This document shows positions 58,315-64,000 of a stretch of DNA of 64,000 bases, piece by piece (the first letter of the stretch is position 1; each line of letters opens with the position of its first letter). The translations under genes and the position numbers were made by a program. The notes under the pieces were generated by a model. That model was not told the origin of the DNA, ran no database searches, and worked only from the letters and a program-made list of their open reading frames with translations. This DNA comes from Pseudomonas sp. UBA4617 (GTDB taxonomy: Bacteria > Pseudomonadota > Gammaproteobacteria > Pseudomonadales > Pseudomonadaceae), in assembly GCF_002386445.1 (NCBI RefSeq), contig NZ_DGIR01000052.1, positions 42,162 to 106,161 on the forward strand, given 5' to 3'.

Positions 58315-60951
58315 ATGAGCGACCTTGCGAGAGAAATTACACCGGTTAACATCGAGGAAGAGCTGAAGAGCTCCTATCTGGATTATGCGATGTCGGTCAT
58401 TGTTGGCCGTGCGCTGCCGGATGTCCGCGATGGACTTAAGCCGGTACACCGTCGCGTACTATACGCCATGAACGTATTGGGCAATGACTGGAATAAAGCC
58501 TACAAAAAATCTGCCCGTGTCGTTGGTGACGTAATCGGTAAATATCACCCGCATGGTGATACCGCCGTGTACGACACTATCGTCCGTATGGCGCAGCCAT
58601 TCTCCTTGCGTTACATGCTGGTAGATGGTCAGGGTAACTTTGGTTCGGTCGATGGTGACTCCGCGGCGGCGATGCGTTATACGGAAATCCGTATGTCGAA
58701 AATCGCCCACGAGCTGATGGCCGACCTGGAAAAAGAGACCGTTGATTTCGTCGATAACTACGACGGCACCGAGCGCATTCCTGATGTGATGCCAACCAAG
58801 ATCCCTAACCTGCTGGTAAACGGTGCGTCCGGTATCGCAGTAGGTATGGCGACTAACATTCCGCCGCACAACATCACGGAAGTGATCAACGGTTGCCTGG
58901 CCTATATCGACGATGAAGACATCAGCATTGAAGGGCTGATGGAACACATCCCCGGCCCGGACTTCCCGACCGCCGCCATCATTAATGGCCGTCGCGGCAT
59001 TGAAGAAGCGTACCGTACCGGTCGCGGCAAGATCTATATTCGTGCCCGCGCAGAAGTCGAAGCCGACGCCAAAACCGGCCGTGAGACCATCATCGTCCAC
59101 GAAATACCGTATCAGGTGAACAAAGCGCGCCTGATCGAGAAGATTGCCGAGCTGGTAAAAGAGAAACGCATTGAAGGTATCAGCGCGCTGCGTGATGAGT
59201 CTGACAAAGACGGCATGCGTATCGTGATTGAAATCAAACGTGACGCGGTAGGGGAAGTGGTACTGAACAACCTCTACTCCCTGACTCAGCTTCAGGTCTC
59301 CTTCGGGATCAACATGGTTGCGCTGCACCATGGTCAGCCGAAGATCATGAACCTGAAAGACATTCTGAGCGCGTTCGTGCGTCACCGCCGTGAAGTGGTG
59401 ACTCGCCGTACCATTTTCGAACTGCGTAAAGCCCGCGATCGTGCGCACATCCTTGAAGCGCTGGCCGTTGCGCTGGCGAACATCGATCCGATCATCGAGT
59501 TAATTCGCCGTGCGCCAACCCCTGCGGAAGCGAAAGCGGCGTTAGTGGCTCAGCCATGGGCGCTGGGTAATGTCTCAGCAATGCTGGAACGTGCGGGCGA
59601 TGACGCTGCGCGTCCAGAGTGGCTGGAACCTGAGTTCGGCGTGCGTGATGGCCAGTACTATCTGACCGAGCAGCAGGCTCAGGCGATTCTGGATCTGCGT
59701 CTGCAGAAACTGACCGGCCTTGAGCACGAAAAACTGCTCGACGAGTACAAAGAGCTGCTGGAACAGATTGCCGAGCTGCTGCATATCCTCGGCAGCGCCG
59801 ATCGTCTGATGGAAGTGATCCGCGAAGAGCTGGCGCTGGTTCGCGATCAGTTCGGCGATGAGCGTCGCACTGAAATCACGGCCAATACCGCTGATATCAA
59901 CATCGAAGACCTGATCAACCAGGAAGACGTTGTTGTGACCCTGTCTCACCAGGGCTACGTGAAGTACCAGCCGTTAACCGACTACGAAGCACAGCGTCGT
60001 GGCGGTAAGGGCAAGTCAGCGGCACGTATTAAAGAAGAAGACTTTATCGACCGCCTGCTGGTGGCCAACACCCACGACACCATCCTCTGCTTCTCAAGCC
60101 GGGGCCGTCTGTACTGGATGAAGGTCTATCAGCTGCCGGAAGCGAGCCGTGGCGCACGTGGACGTCCAATCGTCAACCTGCTGCCGCTGGAGCAGAACGA
60201 GCGTATCACCGCCATTCTGCCGGTTCGTGAGTACGCAGAAGGCGTGAACGTCTTTATGGCAACCGCCAGCGGTACGGTGAAGAAGACCGCCCTGACCGAG
60301 TTCAGCCGTCCACGTTCTGCCGGCATTATCGCCGTCAACCTGAACGAAGGCGACGAACTGATTGGTGTGGATCTGACCTCCGGTTCCGACGAAGTGATGC
60401 TGTTCTCTGCCGCCGGTAAAGTGGTGCGCTTCAAAGAGAGCGCAGTGCGCGCCATGGGTCGTACTGCGACCGGTGTTCGCGGCATCAAACTGGCGGGCGA
60501 AGACAGCGTTGTCTCCCTGATTGTTCCGCGCGGCGAAGGCGCAATCCTGACCGTTACGCAGAACGGCTACGGTAAACGTACCGCCCAGGACGAGTATCCA
60601 ACCAAGTCCCGCGGCACCCAGGGCGTTATCTCGATCAAAGTGACTGAGCGTAACGGCTCCGTGGTTGGCGCGGTTCAGGTTGATGATACCGACCAGATCA
60701 TGATGATCACCGATGCCGGTACGCTGGTGCGTACTCGCGTGTCCGAGATCAGCGTGGTAGGCCGTAACACCCAGGGCGTGATCCTCATCCGTACCGCGGA
60801 AGATGAGAACGTGGTGGGTCTGCAGCGCGTCGCTGAGCCAGTGGATGACGAAGAGCTCGACTCCATCGACGGCAGCGTAGCAGAAGGTGACGATGAGATC
60901 GCACCGGAAGCGGATACTGACGACGATGCAGCGGATGACGCTGAAGAGTAA
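58315..60951 (+). CDS. gyrA: DNA gyrase subunit A
   Basis: This is the breakage-rejoining subunit of gyrase, 878 residues. The N-terminal domain has KSARVVGDVIGKYHPHGDTAVYDTIVRMAQPF, RYTEIRMSKI with the catalytic Tyr122, and the SFGINMVALHHGQPK region. The C-terminal beta-pinwheel holds the GyrA box QRRGGKG. The acidic tail is (DTDDDAADDAEE). In the quinolone-resistance region, position 83 is Thr (Ser in E. coli) and 87 is Asp. It is divergent from ubiG and followed by a terminator at 60966-60994. Confidence 0.97.
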   Translation: MSDLAREITPVNIEEELKSSYLDYAMSVIVGRALPDVRDGLKPVHRRVLYAMNVLGNDWNKAYKKSARVVGDVIGKYHPHGDTAVYDTIVRMAQPFSLRYMLVDGQGNFGSVDGDSAAAMRYTEIRMSKIAHELMADLEKETVDFVDNYDGTERIPDVMPTKIPNLLVNGASGIAVGMATNIPPHNITEVINGCLAYIDDEDISIEGLMEHIPGPDFPTAAIINGRRGIEEAYRTGRGKIYIRARAEVEADAKTGRETIIVHEIPYQVNKARLIEKIAELVKEKRIEGISALRDESDKDGMRIVIEIKRDAVGEVVLNNLYSLTQLQVSFGINMVALHHGQPKIMNLKDILSAFVRHRREVVTRRTIFELRKARDRAHILEALAVALANIDPIIELIRRAPTPAEAKAALVAQPWALGNVSAMLERAGDDAARPEWLEPEFGVRDGQYYLTEQQAQAILDLRLQKLTGLEHEKLLDEYKELLEQIAELLHILGSADRLMEVIREELALVRDQFGDERRTEITANTADINIEDLINQEDVVVTLSHQGYVKYQPLTDYEAQRRGGKGKSAARIKEEDFIDRLLVANTHDTILCFSSRGRLYWMKVYQLPEASRGARGRPIVNLLPLEQNERITAILPVREYAEGVNVFMATASGTVKKTALTEFSRPRSAGIIAVNLNEGDELIGVDLTSGSDEVMLFSAAGKVVRFKESAVRAMGRTATGVRGIKLAGEDSVVSLIVPRGEGAILTVTQNGYGKRTAQDEYPTKSRGTQGVISIKVTERNGSVVGAVQVDDTDQIMMITDAGTLVRTRVSEISVVGRNTQGVILIRTAEDENVVGLQRVAEPVDDEELDSIDGSVAEGDDEIAPEADTDDDAADDAEE

Positions 60952-60965
60952 TGTCTCCTGACGAT

Positions 60966-60994
60966 AAAGGGCCGGTCTCCGGCCCTTTTCTTTT
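60966..60994 (+). terminator. Rho-independent terminator of gyrA
   Basis: AAAGGGCCGG pairs exactly with CCGGCCCTTT across TCT, followed by TCTTTT. It begins 15 bases after the gyrA stop. Confidence 0.9.
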
Positions 60995-61096
60995 GCCGGT
61001 ACACGCAATTGCAGACAACCGAACATTGCGACTATGCGCGTTTACCGCTACCTTAAAGCCCATTCCTTTTGACCCTGATGGCGGAGCCTCGCCCCC

Positions 61097-63943
61097 TTGA
61101 AATACCTCGTCTCCTTTCGAACCACGCTGAAAGTTTCTCGCTATCTGTTCCGGGCGCTGGCGCTCCTGATTTGGGTGTTGATCGCCCTGTTTTCGGTGTT
61201 TTACATCGTCAATGCGCTGCACCAGAAGGAGTCGGAGATCCGCCAGGAGTTCAACCTTAGCTACGAACAGTCCCAGCGCTACATTCAGCGCACCGCAGAC
61301 GTCATGAAGGAACTCAAGTACATCGCGGAGAACCGGCTGACGGCAGAAAACGGCGTACTGGCCACCCGCGGACGCGACAGTAAAACCGAGGTGCCCAACT
61401 TTGAGCCGCTGTTCCCCGATTCTGACTGTTCTGTTATGGGGCCGGCATGGCGGGGTTCGCTGGCGTCACTGGCCTGGTTTATGCGCTACTGGCGCGATAA
61501 CTTCTCGGCAGCGTACGATCTGAACCGGGTCTTTCTGATTGGCAGCGAAAATCTCTGTATGGCCAATTTTGGCCTGCGTGACGTGCCGGTCGATCGCGAA
61601 AACGCCCTGAAAAGCCTGCGCGAACGGATCACCAAATACCGCAACGCACCGCAGGATGAGCGCGGCAACAACCTGTTCTGGATTGGCCAGGGGCCGCGTC
61701 CAGGGGTAGGTTACTTCTATGCCATGACGCCGGTCTATCTGGCAAACCGCCTGCAGGCGATGCTCGGCACTGAACAGACTATCCGCATGGAGAACTTTTT
61801 CACCCCCGGCAATCTGCCGATGGGCGTAACCATTCTCGATGAAAATGGCCACAGCCTTATCTCGCTGGCGGGGCCAGAAACACGTCTCAAGGTCGACCCT
61901 CGCTGGATGCAGGAGCGTTCATGGTTTGGCTATACCTCCGGTTTCCGCGATCTGGTGCTGAAAAAGAGCCTGCCGCCATCGTCCCTGAGCATCGTCTATT
62001 CCGTTCCGGTGGATCTGGTCCTGGAACGTATCCGCATGCTGATCCTCAACTCGGTGCTACTCAACGTGCTGGTGGGGATTGCGCTGTTTACCCTGGCGCG
62101 GATGTACGAGCGCAAAATATTTATCCCGGCGGAGATCGATGCTCAGCGCCTCGAGGAGCATGAGCAGTTCAACCGCAAGATTGTCGCCTCTGCGCCGGTG
62201 GGGATCTGTATTCTGCGCACCCTGGATGGGACTAACATCCTCAGTAACGAGCTGGCGCATAACTATCTCAATATGCTGACCCACGAGGATCGGCAGCGGC
62301 TGACGCAGATTATCTGCGGACAGCAGGTCAACTTTGTCGACGTGCTCACCAGCAACAACACCAATTTGCAGATTAGCTTTGTGCACTCGCGCTATCGCAA
62401 CGAGAACGTCGCCATCTGCGTGCTGGTGGATGTCTCCGCGCGCGTCAAAATGGAAGAGTCGTTGCAGGATATGGCCCAGTCGGCTGAACAGGCCAGCCAG
62501 TCGAAATCGATGTTCCTTGCGACGGTCAGCCACGAGCTGCGCACCCCGCTGTACGGCATTATCGGTAACCTCGATCTGCTGCAGACCAAAGAGCTGCCCC
62601 GGGGCGTAGACCGTCTGGTGACGGCGATGAATAACTCCTCCAGCCTGCTGTTGAAAATCATCAGCGATATTCTCGACTTCTCCAAAATTGAGTCCGAGCA
62701 GCTGAAAATTGAGCCGCGCGAATTCTCACCGCGCGAGGTGATGAACCATATCAGTGCCAACTACCTGCCGCTGGTGGTACGTAAGCAGTTGGGGCTGTAC
62801 TGCTTTATTGAGCCGGACGTGCCGGTATCGCTGCAGGGCGATCCGATGCGCCTGCAGCAGGTGATCTCCAACCTGCTCAGCAACGCCATTAAGTTTACCG
62901 ACATGGGCTGCATTGTGATGCATGTCTCCAGGGCAGGGGACTATCTGAGCATTCGCGTGCGCGACACCGGGGTCGGTATTCCGGCCAAAGAGGTGGTCAA
63001 ACTCTTCGATCCGTTCTTCCAGGTGGGGACCGGGGTTCAGCGCAACTTCCAGGGCACCGGTCTGGGGCTGGCGATCTGTGAAAAACTGATCAGCATGATG
63101 GATGGCGATATCTCGGTGGATACCGAACCCGGTATGGGTAGTCAGTTCACCATTCGCATTCCGCTGTATGCCGCGCAGTCTCCGGCCAACGTGCTGGTAG
63201 AGGGATTAAGTGATAAACGCTGTTGGTTAGCGGTCAATAATGCCTCGCTGTATGCCTATCTGGAATCCCTGCTGACGACACACGGTATTCGCGTGGCACG
63301 CTACACAGGCCAAACGCCGGATGCGGAAGACATGCTCATCACCGACGATGAACTGACGCAGCCGTGGCAGGGTAAAGCGGCGGTGATCTTCTGCCGTCGC
63401 CATATTGGCATTGCCCAGGAGCGTGCCCACGGTGAATGGGTAAACAGCGTGGCCTCGCCGCACGAACTGATTGCGCTGCTGGCGCGGATCTACCGTGTGG
63501 AGATGGAGACAGCCGACGGCACGACGGCGCTACCGTCACCGGAATCGGTGCAGTCGATGAATGAAGACATGATGATCCTGGTGGTGGATGACCATCCGAT
63601 TAACCGCCGCCTGCTGGCTGACCAGCTTGGCTCGCTGGGCTATCAGTGCAAGACCGCGAACGATGGTGTGGATGCGCTGAATGTGCTGAGTAAAAACCAT
63701 ATCGACATCGTCCTGAGCGACGTGAACATGCCGAACATGGATGGCTATCGCCTGACCCAACGCATTCGCCAGCTGGGGCTGACGCTGCCGGTGGTGGGCG
63801 TCACCGCTAACGCCCTGGCGGAAGAGAAACAGCGCTGTCTGGAGTCGGGGATGGACAGCTGTCTTTCCAAGCCGGTAACGCTGGACGTGCTGAAACAGAC
63901 GCTGTCGGTGTACGCGGAGCGGGTGAGGAAAACGCGAGTATAA
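61097..63943 (+). CDS. rcsC: Hybrid sensor histidine kinase RcsC
   Basis: This is the inner-membrane sensor of the Rcs envelope-stress phosphorelay, which passes phosphate through RcsD to RcsB and controls capsule and motility. The 948-residue frame starts at TTG, and the N-terminus MKYLVSFRTTLKVSRYLFR matches E. coli RcsC. Two membrane helices (about 20-42 and 313-335) enclose a periplasmic domain. The PAS-like region is followed by the kinase domain with His479 (ATVSHELRTPLYG) and ATP-binding boxes (NLLSNAIKF, DTGVGIP, GTGLGLAI). Next comes the ABL domain, more divergent from E. coli. The receiver domain has Asp875 (VLSDVNMPNMDGY). rcsB should lie just beyond the window on the other strand. 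Confidence 0.96.
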   Translation: MKYLVSFRTTLKVSRYLFRALALLIWVLIALFSVFYIVNALHQKESEIRQEFNLSYEQSQRYIQRTADVMKELKYIAENRLTAENGVLATRGRDSKTEVPNFEPLFPDSDCSVMGPAWRGSLASLAWFMRYWRDNFSAAYDLNRVFLIGSENLCMANFGLRDVPVDRENALKSLRERITKYRNAPQDERGNNLFWIGQGPRPGVGYFYAMTPVYLANRLQAMLGTEQTIRMENFFTPGNLPMGVTILDENGHSLISLAGPETRLKVDPRWMQERSWFGYTSGFRDLVLKKSLPPSSLSIVYSVPVDLVLERIRMLILNSVLLNVLVGIALFTLARMYERKIFIPAEIDAQRLEEHEQFNRKIVASAPVGICILRTLDGTNILSNELAHNYLNMLTHEDRQRLTQIICGQQVNFVDVLTSNNTNLQISFVHSRYRNENVAICVLVDVSARVKMEESLQDMAQSAEQASQSKSMFLATVSHELRTPLYGIIGNLDLLQTKELPRGVDRLVTAMNNSSSLLLKIISDILDFSKIESEQLKIEPREFSPREVMNHISANYLPLVVRKQLGLYCFIEPDVPVSLQGDPMRLQQVISNLLSNAIKFTDMGCIVMHVSRAGDYLSIRVRDTGVGIPAKEVVKLFDPFFQVGTGVQRNFQGTGLGLAICEKLISMMDGDISVDTEPGMGSQFTIRIPLYAAQSPANVLVEGLSDKRCWLAVNNASLYAYLESLLTTHGIRVARYTGQTPDAEDMLITDDELTQPWQGKAAVIFCRRHIGIAQERAHGEWVNSVASPHELIALLARIYRVEMETADGTTALPSPESVQSMNEDMMILVVDDHPINRRLLADQLGSLGYQCKTANDGVDALNVLSKNHIDIVLSDVNMPNMDGYRLTQRIRQLGLTLPVVGVTANALAEEKQRCLESGMDSCLSKPVTLDVLKQTLSVYAERVRKTRV

Positions 63944-64000
63944 AAAAAGCCCACTTGTGGTAATGCCAGTCAGTTAAGTCCGGCGGATTGTTCCGTTCAC
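63944..64000. other. Window end after rcsC
   Basis: On the minus strand CCACAAGTGG-type sequence leads into a T tract at 63944-63950, which could be the end of the convergent rcsB transcript expected beyond the window. Nothing more is supported. Confidence 0.3.

Noticed and set aside
58555..58575. Quinolone-resistance mutation in gyrA
   Set aside because: Thr83 is wild type in several enteric genera; Asp87 is unchanged, so sequence alone does not support resistance.
1..64000. A new defence, secretion or biosynthetic gene system
   Set aside because: Each half consists mainly of well-known core genes. I found no cluster of unknown genes larger than one or two, and no nuclease-helicase, toxin-antitoxin, reverse transcriptase or NRPS/PKS signature.

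Overview
This window is a join of two different bacterial genomes. Bases 1 to about 24,470 read as a fluorescent Pseudomonas of the P. putida type. G+C is about 63% in lines counted by eye, and there are P. putida-style REP palindromes, a second fusA and an aceA followed closely by nuoA. Bases from about 24,530 to the end read as an Enterobacteriaceae chromosome, most like Enterobacter or a close relative. G+C is about 52-58%, and the gene order is nuo, cheV, rbn-elaA-elaB, menFDHBCE, yfaZ, yfaY, glpCBA/glpTQ, yfaE-nrdB-nrdA, ubiG/gyrA, rcsC. The switch falls inside nuoG, within or next to a stretch encoding an almost invariant iron-sulfur motif. The reading frame stays open across it. No insertion sequence, integrase, tRNA or duplicated target site is visible there. 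A chimeric contig assembled across a conserved sequence from a mixed sample is the most economical explanation. A real recombinant is possible but would need long-read proof.

Pseudomonas part: the 3' part of a Pit phosphate transporter, a low-G+C orphan gene, a nu-class-like glutathione transferase, two adjacent lipoprotein genes (OmpA-type and DUF4398-type), a hotdog thioesterase, then an amino-acid unit (GABA-type permease, LysR regulator, class III aminotransferase). These are followed by two small conserved unknowns, a stand-alone elongation factor G (fusA2), a SulP anion transporter with STAS domain, a subtilase-like secreted protein, a small secretin-N-domain protein, isocitrate lyase and a DUF3077 protein. 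About 1 kb of non-coding DNA, with a strong Fur-box-like palindrome in an AT-rich island, precedes nuoA-B-CD-E-F and the first part of nuoG.

Enterobacterial part: the remainder of nuoG and nuoH to nuoN complete a full 13-gene complex I operon, but one whose halves come from different organisms. It ends in an unusual tandem array of four near-identical intrinsic terminators alternating with three REP-like palindromes. Next come an orphan chemotaxis coupling protein CheV, tRNase BN, ElaA and ElaB. The complete menaquinone operon menFDHBCE follows, with genes overlapping by 1 or 4 bases. Then come yfaZ and yfaY, the anaerobic glycerol-3-phosphate dehydrogenase operon glpABC diverging from glpTQ with GlpR-like and CRP-like sites between them, aerobic ribonucleotide reductase nrdAB-yfaE with paired DnaA boxes upstream, ubiG, gyrA and rcsC.

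I found no CRISPR array, prophage, toxin-antitoxin module, rRNA or tRNA. I do not see a previously undescribed multi-gene system. The points most worth a second look are the nuoG seam, the Fur-like palindrome upstream of nuoA, the terminator/palindrome array, the subtilase with glutamate in place of the catalytic aspartate, and the low-G+C orphan gene. Locus comparisons to P. putida KT2440 and E. coli are from memory.
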